A DNA stretch of 64,000 nucleotides from Limosilactobacillus fermentum (GTDB lineage Bacteria; Bacillota; Bacilli; Lactobacillales; Lactobacillaceae). Below are positions 46,345 to 55,884 of the stretch, piece after piece; the first letter of the stretch is position 1, and every line of letters begins with the position of its first letter. Both the position numbers and the translations under genes were made by a program. The notes beneath the pieces were generated by a model. It saw only the letters and a program-made list of their open reading frames with translations, was not told the DNA's origin and did no database searches. The stretch is from contig NZ_CP040910.1 of NCBI RefSeq assembly GCF_013394085.1, forward strand, positions 124,001 to 188,000, given 5' to 3'.

Positions 46345-46971
46345 ATGCAATTACCAACCAGTGATGGGGGAGTACGGATTAATCAGATATACCGAACGAC
46401 AATCAAACGAATTTTTGATGCCTTTTTCGGCGTGCTCTTATTAATCTGTCTTTCGCCGCTCATGTTGGTGTTGGCAATTTGGATTAAGCTAGACTCAAAG
46501 GGACCAGTGCTGTTTAAGCAGGAACGGGTCGGCCGCAATGGGAAACGGTTTACGATTTATAAGTTCCGTTCCATGAGTGATGATGCACCCCACCAAATGG
46601 CAACATCGGAATTTGACACCGCACTGAGCTACATCACGCGGAGCGGTCAGTTAATGCGAAAAACCAGTTTGGATGAATTGCCGCAGTTGGTGAACGTGGT
46701 GAAGGGTGAAATGTCCTTTATTGGGCCACGACCGCTGATTCCAAAGGAAGAAAAGGTCTTGCGGCTTCGTCACGCCAATGGAGCTGAAAGCTTGGCACCT
46801 GGAATAACGGGCTTGGCTCAGGTCCGGGGTCGCGATGAAGTAACGGATACCCAAAAAGCTAATTATGACGGTGAATACGCTGGTAACGTAACCTTGCGGG
46901 GAGATTTTTCAATTTTAGTTGAAACTGTGTTAGCTGTTTTGGCAAGACGCGGCGTGCATGATGGAAAATAG
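46345..46971 (+). CDS. Priming undecaprenyl-phosphate sugar phosphotransferase (EpsE type)
   Basis: 208 aa. One N-terminal membrane hairpin (about 24-46), then the PGT domain: VLFKQERVGRNGKRFTIYKFRSM, RKTSLDELPQLVNV, MSFIGPRPLIP, PGITGLAQVRGR. It puts the first sugar phosphate (Gal, Glc or GlcNAc) on the lipid carrier to start each repeat unit. ATG 46345 follows GGAGGAGGAACCAAG; a GTG earlier in frame is rejected. GC content begins to drop in this gene. Confidence 0.92.
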   Translation: MQLPTSDGGVRINQIYRTTIKRIFDAFFGVLLLICLSPLMLVLAIWIKLDSKGPVLFKQERVGRNGKRFTIYKFRSMSDDAPHQMATSEFDTALSYITRSGQLMRKTSLDELPQLVNVVKGEMSFIGPRPLIPKEEKVLRLRHANGAESLAPGITGLAQVRGRDEVTDTQKANYDGEYAGNVTLRGDFSILVETVLAVLARRGVHDGK

Positions 46972-46984
46972 AATCAAGGGCTAA

Positions 46985-47024
46985 AACAGGAAGCATGCTA
47001 TGATGGTAGGGGATTTCCTGCTTT
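46985..47024 (+). terminator. Possible weak terminator in the eps cluster
   Basis: ACAGGAA / TTTCCTG stem with a long loop and six T after it. It could reduce transcription into the glycosyltransferase genes. Confidence 0.35.
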
Positions 47025-47049
47025 TTTGGTTAAAAAATGGAGTAATTTT

Positions 47050-47883
47050 ATGTGTAACGACGAACTACCGGATTTTTCAGTCTTAATGTCGGTTTACCAG
47101 AAAGAAAAACCGGTATTTTTAGATCAAGCGCTAATGAGTATTGAAGAACAGACGGTGATCCCAGACCAAATTGTTTTGGTAGAAGATGGCCCCTTAACAG
47201 CCGAACTGGACAAAGTAATCGAAGAACATCAAAAGCGTTTTTCAAACAAATATGAACTCTTAAAATTGACCTCCAATCGGGGATTAGGCGTCGCATTACA
47301 AAAAGGGGTAGAACGGTGCCGCTACGATTGGATTGCTCGAATGGATTCGGATGATGTTTCTGTGCCAAATCGATTTGAATTACAATTAAAGGCAGTTGTT
47401 AATAATCCACAGTTAGCAATTGTGGGTGGTCAAATTGATGAATTCACGGGTGAAGTTAATCATATTACTGGTAAAAGATTGGTACCAACGGGTCAAGAAG
47501 ACATCTACCAATTTGTAAAATGGAGAAGCCCATTTAACCACCCCTCGGTAATGTTAAATAAGAAAGCTATCCTTGATGTTGGTAACTATCAAGCGAATGG
47601 GAAGCTAGAGGACTACTTCTTATGGTCTAAAGTTATTATTGAAAAGTATCCAGTATTAAACTTATCGGAAGTATTAGTTCATATGCGTGTTGATACAGGA
47701 ATGTACGGACGACGCGGGGAGTGGGCTAACTTAAAGCAAATTTTTAAATTACGTCGAATGTTGTACAAAGGAAAGCTTGTTTCTAGGCGCGAAGAGTTAA
47801 CGGGGGACTTTGTAATGGTGGCAAATGTTATCGTGCCAGCAAAGTTACGGGAGTTAATTTATAAAAAGGTACTACACAATTAG
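47050..47883 (+). CDS. Glycosyltransferase family 2
   Basis: 277 aa. GT-A fold: SVLMSVYQKEKPVFLDQALMS, VLVEDGPL, WIARMDSDDVSVPNRF (DxD). Adds one sugar to the polysaccharide repeat. ATG 47050 has GGAG eight bases upstream; a TTG start 24 bases earlier is less likely. AT-rich relative to housekeeping genes. Confidence 0.88.
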   Translation: MCNDELPDFSVLMSVYQKEKPVFLDQALMSIEEQTVIPDQIVLVEDGPLTAELDKVIEEHQKRFSNKYELLKLTSNRGLGVALQKGVERCRYDWIARMDSDDVSVPNRFELQLKAVVNNPQLAIVGGQIDEFTGEVNHITGKRLVPTGQEDIYQFVKWRSPFNHPSVMLNKKAILDVGNYQANGKLEDYFLWSKVIIEKYPVLNLSEVLVHMRVDTGMYGRRGEWANLKQIFKLRRMLYKGKLVSRREELTGDFVMVANVIVPAKLRELIYKKVLHN

Positions 47884-47978
47884 CCGAATCATTAGAATGG
47901 ATGTAAGCTAATTCCTGAGACAACTTTTAAGAGAGGGTATAATGAATAAATCGTCTCTCAAAAGGAAGGAATTTTTAC

Positions 47979-48226
47979 ATGCCAACTCGTTACGACAAAG
48001 AATTCAAACAAAACATCATCAACCTATATAAACAAGGCGAATCAGCCGCCCAACTGGCCAGAGAATATGGCATTGGCTATTCAACCGTTCATAAGTGGAT
48101 CCAGGGCCAAGCCAAAACTCAATCCGGTAAATCGCCAGACGAATTAAAGCGATGGAAAAGCGGCTGGCTTCCCTGTCTGAGGAGAACGAAATCCTAAAAA
48201 AAGCCCTGGGCTTCCTTGCGCAGAAG
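47979..48226 (+). pseudogene. IS3 OrfA, frameshifted
   Basis: The N-terminal part MPTRYDKEFKQNIINLYKQG with helix-turn-helix is intact. At about 48147 one base seems lost (AAAGCGATGG where AAGGCGATGG-type reading would continue), so the native frame ends early at 48197. The expected leucine-zipper end (SLSEENEILKKALGFLAQK) is readable in the +1 frame down to 48226. Confidence 0.75.
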
Positions 48227-49125
48227 TAACCAATATTTTTGATTACATTCACCAAGAAAGCCATCACCACCAGGTAACCAAGATGTGCCGAATCCTCGGT
48301 GTTTCCAGAGCTCAGTATTATCGTTATCGATCCCCCAAACCTTCAAAACGCCGGGCCGAAGATGCGGACTTGAAACAACGGATTCTGCGGATCTTTGCGG
48401 AATTTAAGCAGCGATACGGTGTTATGAAGATCCACCATGAATTGAATCTGGAACTTCAACCACTGCAGCGTCGGTGCAGCCCAAGACGGATTTCCCGGCT
48501 CATGAAGGAACTGGATATCCACTCCGTTACCGTCAATAAATGGAAAGCGGCTTCGGCTTCCAAAACCAAGGTTGAACAGCGTCCCAACTTGCTTAAGCAG
48601 GATTTCTCGACCACTGGTTTAAATCAAAAATGGACCGCTGATATGACCTATATTCAAACGAAGCGTAATGGCTGGTGTTACTTATCAACCATCATGGATC
48701 TGCACTCAAGACGAATTATCGGCTATTCGTTCTCAAAAAAGATGGATACTGATTTAGTCTTAAAGACCCTGGAAAGCGCGGTTAAAAATCGAACCATTAC
48801 TGGGGACCTGATTATCCACACAGACTTAGGATCACAGTACACCAGCGATGATTACAACCAACGATTAACAGAACTACATATCCGCCACTCTTACAGCCGT
48901 AAGGGGTGTCCATACGATAATGCACCAATGGAATCTTTTCATGCTTCCCTCAAAAAGGAATGTGTTTATCCAGTGCCGGTCTTTGAGAATTATGAAACTG
49001 CCGCTGCTGTCCTTTTTGAATATGTGCATGCTTTCTACAATAGGAAGAGAATTCATAGTTCACTGGGCTACCAGACCCCCTTACAAGTTGAAGTCGCAAC
49101 ACTTACGAGCCAAATGGCCGCCTGA
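48196..49125 (+). CDS. IS3-family transposase OrfB (DDE integrase core)
   Basis: The frame opens at the AAAAAAAG slippery run and includes IHQESHHHQVTKMCRILGVS before the first internal ATG (48283). DDE residues: D in WTADMTYIQTKRNG, D in LIIHTDLGSQYTS, E in NAPMESFHASLKKE. Normally made as an OrfAB fusion by -1 frameshifting. Because orfA carries a frameshift, a functional fusion is doubtful. Confidence 0.85.
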   Translation, partial: KKSPGLPCAEVTNIFDYIHQESHHHQVTKMCRILGVSRAQYYRYRSPKPSKRRAEDADLKQRILRIFAEFKQRYGVMKIHHELNLELQPLQRRCSPRRISRLMKELDIHSVTVNKWKAASASKTKVEQRPNLLKQDFSTTGLNQKWTADMTYIQTKRNGWCYLSTIMDLHSRRIIGYSFSKKMDTDLVLKTLESAVKNRTITGDLIIHTDLGSQYTSDDYNQRLTELHIRHSYSRKGCPYDNAPMESFHASLKKECVYPVPVFENYETAAAVLFEYVHAFYNRKRIHSSLGYQTPLQVEVATLTSQMAA

Positions 49126-49243
49126 TTTAATGCTTTCCATGGTTCAAATAAGTTATTAATCACGATTAATGATTTATTTGAGCTGTGTAAGGTAAACGCG
49201 GTTCTGAATGTCTCTTAAAACCTGTCTCAAATATTGACTTCAA

Positions 49244-49795
49244 TCCAAGAGCCACGATGGTCGTGGTCAGTACACACGTGGGGCGAAGTTTATCGACCAA
49301 CGTCCGGACGAGGCTAACCTGCGTCAAGAGATTGGTCATTTTGAAGTCGATACCATCCTATCAGGAAAAACCAGGGGCGAGGTCCTAGCTACCTTTACTG
49401 ATCGTAAGTCCCGACTAATGATTATTCGTCGTTTACCGGGACGTGATAGTAAAGCTATGACTAAGGCAATCCTAGAGCTTAACGAGGAGTTGCGCGGCTT
49501 GATCAAGTCAATCACCAGCGATCACGGTAAGGAATTCGCAGGCTTCAAGGAAATTGAAGCCTGCGGAATTGCCCATTATTTTGCCCACCCGTATGCGCCA
49601 CATGAACGCGGAACCAACGAACGGTTGAACCGCGAGCTTCGGCTACACATTCCAAAGAACCAGCCAATTGAGAGCGTTACGGACGAAGAGCTGACCATGA
49701 TCTCAAAGTACTTAAATTGGCGTCCCCGGAAATGTTTGGGGTGGAAAACGCCACTCCAAGTCTTCTTTGGTGACTTGTCCGAAAAATTCGATTAA
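49244..49795 (+). pseudogene. IS30-family transposase, 5'-truncated remnant
   Basis: About 184 codons of the C-terminal half: SHDGRGQYTRGAKF, GHFEVDTILSGKTRGEV, SITSDHGKEFAGF, HERGTNERLNREL and RPRKCLGWKTPLQVF, covering the DDE residues. The helix-turn-helix half is missing because the IS3 element abuts it. The end TTGTTGCAATCTACC (about 49797-49811) resembles a terminal inverted repeat. Confidence 0.85.
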
Positions 49796-49842
49796 TTGTT
49801 GCAATCTACCATATGTTAAAAGTATTGTATACAGGTAAAAAA

Positions 49843-51054
49843 ATGTATCAAAAAAATAATGTAATAAATATCTTGTTAGTAATGTTGTTTGTAATAGGAT
49901 CTGTGCTGAACTATACACAATGGAGTGGAATTGGCTCCGGCTTAAGACTTGTTTCAGAATTTTTAATAATTATTTGTAATATTTGGAATGTTAATTTTAA
50001 AAATTACACTATTATATTGCCATTGGTAGGTATTTTTTGTATATATCCTATTTTAATGATAAGTGTGGGTGTATATGGAGAATTCTCTAAACAAGTGATA
50101 TTATATAGCGTTTACTATGCATTTTACTCGTTGTTTTTGATTTGTTCTATAAATGCATTTCGAGATAACCCGATGAGTTTAGTCACTACTATATTTTGGA
50201 CTCTAACTACTATGCTTTTTTTGATGATGTTTATCTTTAAAGGTGTTTCTTATAACGTTTTAGAGTTAATTAATAGTATGTTATATAATCAAAGATATGG
50301 TAATAATATTCTTACACAACGTATATCTATGGGATTCAATAATGTGAATACTTTGGGTATGTTTGCAGGTTTTTTGGTTCTAATTGCTGTTATTACTCAT
50401 AAAAATAGAAGTAATTTAAAGAATATATTAATAGTGTTATTTAGTATTTTTATAATTTTAAATTCTGGTAGTCGAACACCCGTATTAGCGGTAGGTATCT
50501 CACTAGTGGTCTATTTAGTTCACAGTTTAGGATCAAAAAAAATAAAGTTTATTGTTAGTACTATAACAGGCTTTTTTTTAACAACTATTTGGGCAGTATT
50601 TTTATATTTTGTTTATTTTTCAAATTCTTTGAATACTCATTTTATGCAATTAGATGAGTTTTTAAGTTATCGGTTAAACTATAGTCAAATGGCATTGAGT
50701 TTAGCAGGAAGTGACTTACATAAATGGTTGGGTATAGGGTCAATGAGTACGAGCTTTATTCAACAAAAATTAACTGGAGGACGTTTCGCAATTGATAGTT
50801 CTTTAGCTTACTTTTTATTAACAATAGGTATTGTAGGATTTAGTTTTCTCTTAATTTATATATTGTATTTATATTGTATGATAGTAAAAAAACAGAGCTC
50901 GATAGTACTTACACTTTTTGTATTCTATTTAGTTTATCTAGTTATGGAAAACATTCTTTTTATTCCTAATTCGGCTGTATCCACATTTATTTTGACTATA
51001 ATTTTTGCTTATATGTTATCAAACAAGAGAGTTGAGGAATATAATGATAGATAA
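49843..51054 (+). CDS. Polysaccharide polymerase, Wzy-like
   Basis: 403 aa from ATG 49843; an in-frame ATG at 49813 would add ten residues but has no ribosome-binding site. At least ten hydrophobic segments, a large extracellular loop with FLSYRLNYSQMALSLAGS and WLGIGSMSTSF, and NSGSRTPVLAV, the NxGSR-type motif of O-antigen/EPS polymerases. It would join lipid-linked repeats outside the membrane. Very AT-rich. Its original 5' leader has been replaced by the IS30 remnant. Confidence 0.75.
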   Translation: MYQKNNVINILLVMLFVIGSVLNYTQWSGIGSGLRLVSEFLIIICNIWNVNFKNYTIILPLVGIFCIYPILMISVGVYGEFSKQVILYSVYYAFYSLFLICSINAFRDNPMSLVTTIFWTLTTMLFLMMFIFKGVSYNVLELINSMLYNQRYGNNILTQRISMGFNNVNTLGMFAGFLVLIAVITHKNRSNLKNILIVLFSIFIILNSGSRTPVLAVGISLVVYLVHSLGSKKIKFIVSTITGFFLTTIWAVFLYFVYFSNSLNTHFMQLDEFLSYRLNYSQMALSLAGSDLHKWLGIGSMSTSFIQQKLTGGRFAIDSSLAYFLLTIGIVGFSFLLIYILYLYCMIVKKQSSIVLTLFVFYLVYLVMENILFIPNSAVSTFILTIIFAYMLSNKRVEEYNDR

Positions 51055-51943
51055 AAATGCACGTATAACTATTTTAACTAGTACGTACAACCGTCCAGAA
51101 AGCCTAAAAAAATTATATAAATCTTTATGTCAGCAAACTGATAAGAGAATGGTTTGGTGGATCGTGGATGATGGAAGTACTGTTGCTGTGTCGCCGACTG
51201 TAAATCAACTAATTTCGAATAATAATGATTTTGAAATAAAATATACAGTTTTAAAAAATGGTGGAAAACATAGGGCGTTGAATGCTATTATTCCAAAAAT
51301 AGTGACAGATTTAACAGTTATAGTGGATGATGATGATGTGTTAGTTGACGATGCAATAGAAACAATTTTAAAAGACTACGAAGTTGCTAAACAAGAGAAC
51401 ATTGGGTCACTTATATATGAACGTGGGAAGATGCAGAACGTACCAGTACAACCATTACCAAACAAAATAGATTTTGGTAGGCGGTATTGGTACTTACTAA
51501 ATCATCATATTTCTGGAGATTTTACGGATGTTTTTGTAACAAAGTGTTTACAGAAATTTAGGCTACCAGAATTTAAAAATGAAAAATTTATTAGTGAGGG
51601 TCCTTTGTATGTCGAGTTTAGTAAAGTTTTTAGATCAAAATTTATAAAGAAAATCATTCAGGTAGGGGCTTATCAGCCAAATGGATTAACAAACAGTATC
51701 AGAAAATTGGAAATAGAGAACCCAAATGGGGCTATCTATGAGCAGATGTTATACTTAGCACAAGGAAACACGCCGTTATTTTATCGCATAAAAAAGAGTG
51801 TCTTGGTAGGGAGAATTTCTGCATTTATAAAGAAATCTCCTTTAAAAAATAATATTATTAGAAACAAAAAGGAAATTAATCTATTAATTATGATGAGTTA
51901 TTATATGTATGGATTTCTTCTAAAATTAAAGGAAGTGTTGTAA
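51044..51943 (+). CDS. Glycosyltransferase family 2
   Basis: 299 aa. GT-A features: ARITILTSTYNRPESLKKLY, WWIVDDGST, LKNGGKHRALNAII, and DxD in VIVDDDDVL. Start ATG 51044 overlaps the wzy stop and follows GTTGAGGAATATA; an earlier in-frame ATG is inside wzy. Adds a sugar to the repeat unit; donor unknown. Confidence 0.87.
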   Translation: MIDKNARITILTSTYNRPESLKKLYKSLCQQTDKRMVWWIVDDGSTVAVSPTVNQLISNNNDFEIKYTVLKNGGKHRALNAIIPKIVTDLTVIVDDDDVLVDDAIETILKDYEVAKQENIGSLIYERGKMQNVPVQPLPNKIDFGRRYWYLLNHHISGDFTDVFVTKCLQKFRLPEFKNEKFISEGPLYVEFSKVFRSKFIKKIIQVGAYQPNGLTNSIRKLEIENPNGAIYEQMLYLAQGNTPLFYRIKKSVLVGRISAFIKKSPLKNNIIRNKKEINLLIMMSYYMYGFLLKLKEVL

Positions 51944-52930
51944 ATGTTAGACGAAGATATTGATGTTGTTATTCCATGGGTGGATAATACTGATCCAATT
52001 TGGCGCGATAAGGCTAAACAGTATATTGATTTGACTGATTTGGATGGTGAACGTTTTAGAGATTATGATACTATTAAGTATACTATTAGATCAGTTGAAT
52101 ATAATATGCCGTGGGTTCATCAAATTTTTTTGGTAACAGCCGGTCAAAAGCCAAGTTGGTTTGTGGAGTCACCAAAAATTAAAATTATTAATCATGATGA
52201 ATTTATACCTCATGAATTTTTACCAACGTTTAGTTCTATCGTCATAACGATGTTTATGCATTTAATTCCTGAAATTAGTGAAAAATTTATAGTTTTAAAT
52301 GATGATGTGTTTGTTGTTAATTCCACAAAGGTAAGTGATTATTTTAGAGACGGGTTGCCAAATGATTTTTATATTGAACGGCCAACTTATCCACTATCTC
52401 TAAATGATTATTATGTTTTTAATTCTTTGTATGCGATTAATCAGGCTTTTTCGAAACGTGATAATTTAACAAAAAATTTGACAAAAAAATTTAATTTTAA
52501 ATATGGCTTAATTAATAATACAATTTCATTATTTTTATCTGTGTTTAGACCTTATTTAGGATTTTATAGTGCGCACAGTGCACAGCCATATTTAAAAACA
52601 AGTTTTGAGGAATGTTGGCGTCTATTCTATGATGAGTTGCATCAGGCAGCAAGCCATCCAACTAGGAATAGACTTGACGTAACGGATTGGTTAATAAGAT
52701 ACTATCAATTAGCTAGTTCTAAATTCCAAGCAAGTAATCCTCGAAAGCATAAATATTTTGAATTAGGATTAATGGATGATAATTCTTTTAAAGATGCATT
52801 ATATAATAAAAAATATTTGGACATATGTATTAACGATGCATCCATCAAGGATGATTCTTTAGATTTGCCAGATAAAATGATAGATGCTTTATCAAAAAAG
52901 TTTAATCAACCATCGACTTGTGAACTGTAA
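51944..52930 (+). CDS. Stealth-family sugar-phosphate transferase
   Basis: 328 aa. The Stealth conserved regions are recognisable: CR1 IDVVIPWVDNTDPIW; CR2 FRDYDTIKYTIRSVEYNMPWVHQIFLVT, NHDEFIP, LPTFSS and VLNDDVFVV; CR3-like HSAQPYLKTSFEECW. Stealth enzymes (for example meningococcal SacB) transfer hexose-1-phosphate, creating phosphodiester bonds in capsules. This suggests a phosphate-containing polysaccharide. The start follows the previous stop directly, behind AAAGGAAGTG. Confidence 0.88.
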   Translation: MLDEDIDVVIPWVDNTDPIWRDKAKQYIDLTDLDGERFRDYDTIKYTIRSVEYNMPWVHQIFLVTAGQKPSWFVESPKIKIINHDEFIPHEFLPTFSSIVITMFMHLIPEISEKFIVLNDDVFVVNSTKVSDYFRDGLPNDFYIERPTYPLSLNDYYVFNSLYAINQAFSKRDNLTKNLTKKFNFKYGLINNTISLFLSVFRPYLGFYSAHSAQPYLKTSFEECWRLFYDELHQAASHPTRNRLDVTDWLIRYYQLASSKFQASNPRKHKYFELGLMDDNSFKDALYNKKYLDICINDASIKDDSLDLPDKMIDALSKKFNQPSTCEL

Positions 52931-52951
52931 AAATTCCCAAATGGAAAATCC

Positions 52952-54282
52952 GGTTATGTCCGTATAATTGGTGTAAATTCTAAATAGGACTTTGTGAAAT
53001 CTGAAAGGAACTTCATTATGCCAAAAGTTGAATTAAATTTAGAGGATGACGAATTAAAGGAGCTATTACTAGGTGATCGGGATAAGGCCATGCAATCAAT
53101 TAGGGCCAAGATCCTTGATGAAATTCTTAAGTCCGAAGCGACTGAGCAGATTAAAGCTAAGGCTTATGAACGTTCGGATGAGCGAACCAATTCACGGAAT
53201 GGTTATCGGGTTCGTCAGCTTACCACACGAGTAGGAACACTTGAACTACACGTTCCTAAACTCCGTCATGGTAATTTTTCAACACAGCTGTTCAAGCGCT
53301 ACCAGCGTAGTGAGCAGGCCTTTGATTTGGCATTAATGGAAATGGTAATCCAAGGTGTTTCAACACGTAAAGTAGCTGAGATTACTAAGAAGTTATGTGG
53401 GACAACCTTTTCTAAAAGTACGGTCTCGGCTTTATGCAATAATTTGGACGACCAAGTGCTGGATTTTAACCGACGTCCCCTTACGCAAAAGTATGCTTTT
53501 GTGTATGCCGATGCAATTTTATTTAAGGTACACCGTGGTCACGTTGTGACAAGTAATAGCTTACTCGTTGCGATTGGAATCGACCCTAGCGGTCGTCGAG
53601 AAGTGCTCGGTTTTGATATCGGTGATAGTGAATCAAAAGCTGCATGGATGGACTTCTTTAGTGAACTTAAACAGCGGGGCCTTACCAACGTTGATATGTT
53701 TGTTTCAGACGCTCATTGTGGCTTAAAGGATGCAATCACTACGCAATTTCAGGGTAGCCTTTGGCAGAGATGTCAATTTCATTTTAGTAATGACTGTACA
53801 AGTATTCTGGCACTCAAGGATCGTAAAGAAGTTGCTAACCGACTCAAAGATTTATTTAATGCTCCAACGTACGACCAAGCGGTTGAACGGCGTGACCAAT
53901 TGGTTAAAGATTGGCAGACCGAGTTCCCTAAGGTGGTGAAGAAATTAGAAAATAGTTTTGACGAATTAATGGTGATTTACCAGCTCCCAGAGGAGCTAAG
54001 GAAGCGTCTCCGGACGAATAATACAATTGAGCGGGTTAATCAAGAAATCCGTCGTCGTGACCGTGTAATCCGGATATTCCCGAATGCTCTAAGCGTCTTG
54101 CGACTAATGGGAGCACTACTGATTGAACAGAATGAAAAATGGGCTGCTGGTCCACGGTACTTAAACATGACCGTTTACCACGGGATTGAAAAAGATGACA
54201 ATTCAGAAGAAGCCGGTATGCTTAAGCTTGTGAAATGATAAATTCGCGGAATTTAATTTACACCAACATTTTGGACTTGACC
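52952..54282 (+). mobile_element. IS256-family element A
   Basis: 1331 bp. Ends: GGTTATGTCC...TTGGTGTAAATT at the left and the complement of AATTTACACCAACATTTTGGACTTGACC at the right. Flanks GAAAATCC and GAAAATAC agree at seven of eight bases, so a slightly mutated 8-bp target duplication is plausible. The same element, broken, occurs inverted at 55987-58593. Confidence 0.85.
53018..54238 (+). CDS. IS256-family (mutator) transposase, element A
   Basis: 406 aa. DDE-type core: KYAFVYADAILFKV (D), VDMFVSDAHCGLKDAI (D), WQRCQFHF, and the E region NNTIERVNQEIRRR. Start ATG 53018 (MPKVELNLEDD) follows GAAAGGAAC. Length and motifs look intact. Confidence 0.9.
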   Translation: MPKVELNLEDDELKELLLGDRDKAMQSIRAKILDEILKSEATEQIKAKAYERSDERTNSRNGYRVRQLTTRVGTLELHVPKLRHGNFSTQLFKRYQRSEQAFDLALMEMVIQGVSTRKVAEITKKLCGTTFSKSTVSALCNNLDDQVLDFNRRPLTQKYAFVYADAILFKVHRGHVVTSNSLLVAIGIDPSGRREVLGFDIGDSESKAAWMDFFSELKQRGLTNVDMFVSDAHCGLKDAITTQFQGSLWQRCQFHFSNDCTSILALKDRKEVANRLKDLFNAPTYDQAVERRDQLVKDWQTEFPKVVKKLENSFDELMVIYQLPEELRKRLRTNNTIERVNQEIRRRDRVIRIFPNALSVLRLMGALLIEQNEKWAAGPRYLNMTVYHGIEKDDNSEEAGMLKLVK

Positions 54283-54296
54283 GAAAATACTTTATT

Positions 54297-55721
54297 ATGA
54301 AAAACAAAATAATTAATTTTATAAGCTTTGCGATGGGGCCAATCTTAGGAGGAGTATTAACAGCTTTAATTATTCCATTGACAACATATTTTTTGTCGCC
54401 GGTAGAATATGGTAAAGCAAGTATGTTTACTATATTGCAGGGTCTAGTTGCTTCTTTTGCGTATTTTGGATTTGATCAGGCATTTACCAGGGAATATAAC
54501 GAACAAGATGATAAGAGTAAACTTTTCATGAATTGCATAATAGTTCCATTGATGTTTTTTAATGTTTTACTATTAATTTCGTTATTTTATTTGCATCAAA
54601 TTTCTAATTTAATTTATCCTAGTAAGAATTATGTTCTTCTAGTAATAGCATTTGAAGTGCTAGTTATGTTTACAATTTTTGAAAGATTTATTTTAATGTA
54701 CTTGCGTATGTCGGAGAATGGTAAAGCATATTCTTTCTTTACAACATCAATAAAATTATGTATGTTGATTGCTACATGTATTTTACTATATTTTGGAAAT
54801 AGATCGTTTACCGTTGTTGTTTGGTCAACAATTATTGGACAAATTTCGGCTGACTGCATTTTAATCTTTAAGTATAGGCGATTATTTAATTTTAAGATTA
54901 ACCAATGGATTGATTCAAAATTGATTAATCGGATGTTTATATTTGGTTTCCCAATTGTTATATCAGTTTCGTTAACAAATTTTCTACAAATGTCAGATAG
55001 AATTTTTTTAAAGATATATAGTACTTATCAAGAGTTAGGTGTTTATTCAGTTGGATTAAAAGTAATGGCAATTATGACAATTATTCAAACTATATTTGTT
55101 AATTATTGGGTCCCTGTATCATATAGATGGATGAATGAGCATAAAGACATAATTGTATTCCAAAAGGTTAGTGAATTTGTTAATCTCATTTTATCTAATA
55201 TAGTTTTCTTAATGACAGTTATTGGGCCAATTATTGTGCTTTTTGTGTCGAATAAGTATAGAGATGTTCAATATTATTTTCCACTAATGATCATTCCAGT
55301 ATATCTTAGTTGTATTAGTGAAACTACCAATATTGGAATCGTTTTTTCGAGAAAAACTTACCTAAATATCTATATATCAGGAATTACATTGCTTGCTAAT
55401 ATCGGGTTGTCATTTTTATTAATACCGAAATTTGGTAGTCGGGGTGCAGCGTTGGCAAATGCATTATCGTATATTGTTTTCTTTGTATTAAGGACAATCT
55501 TTTCTGCAAAAAATGGATTTAAAATCAAAATCATAAGTCATATTTTAATATTAATAGTGTTATTGATAGTATGTATAACTAAAGCTTTTTTTAATATAGA
55601 ATGGTATTATTGTTTGATTATGTATATTGTTTTCTTTATCTATTCAATTGTGCGTTTGAAAGCATTTAATTTTAAAGGTTTTATGTCATCGAACAATATG
55701 AAAAATAATGAAATTGAATAA
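54297..55721 (+). CDS. Polysaccharide flippase, Wzx-like
   Basis: 474 aa, 12-14 hydrophobic segments, MOP/PST superfamily (PLTTYFLSPVEYGKASMF, SDRIFLKIYSTYQELGVYSVGLK, IPKFGSRGAALANALSY). It flips lipid-linked repeat units for the Wzy polymerase. ATG 54297 lies 14 bases after IS256 element A and no Shine-Dalgarno is seen before it; the insertion probably removed the native one. Very AT-rich. Confidence 0.85.
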   Translation: MKNKIINFISFAMGPILGGVLTALIIPLTTYFLSPVEYGKASMFTILQGLVASFAYFGFDQAFTREYNEQDDKSKLFMNCIIVPLMFFNVLLLISLFYLHQISNLIYPSKNYVLLVIAFEVLVMFTIFERFILMYLRMSENGKAYSFFTTSIKLCMLIATCILLYFGNRSFTVVVWSTIIGQISADCILIFKYRRLFNFKINQWIDSKLINRMFIFGFPIVISVSLTNFLQMSDRIFLKIYSTYQELGVYSVGLKVMAIMTIIQTIFVNYWVPVSYRWMNEHKDIIVFQKVSEFVNLILSNIVFLMTVIGPIIVLFVSNKYRDVQYYFPLMIIPVYLSCISETTNIGIVFSRKTYLNIYISGITLLANIGLSFLLIPKFGSRGAALANALSYIVFFVLRTIFSAKNGFKIKIISHILILIVLLIVCITKAFFNIEWYYCLIMYIVFFIYSIVRLKAFNFKGFMSSNNMKNNEIE

Positions 55722-55884
55722 TATAAAGCTTGTGAATCTGATGATTGAACTGAACTCCAAAAATTGGAGTGAAGTTTGGCTGTTCGTCAAATGGTACTGA
55801 TAGCAGAATTATTTAATTGAATAGCTTGACATTAAGCAGCTGAATTTTTTATAAATTTGGCTGCTTTTTGTGTATAGTTTTGTG
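55722..55884. other. AT-rich gap after wzx
   Basis: No gene is seen. AGCAGCTGAATTTTTTATAAATTTGGCTGCT at 55836-55866 could form a weak hairpin followed by four T, a possible end of the eps transcript. Confidence 0.35.

Larger units (their letters stand above)
47916..49229 (+). mobile_element. IS3-family element (IS150-like group)
   Basis: 1314 bp, bounded by inverted repeats TGAGACAACTTTTAAGAGA at the left and the complement of TCTCTTAAAACCTGTCTCA at the right. Contains orfA and orfB with an A7 slippery run at 48196. Flanks (ATTCC on the left, AATAT on the right) do not show a target duplication, and the right end joins a truncated IS30 gene, so recombination after insertion is likely. Confidence 0.88.
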
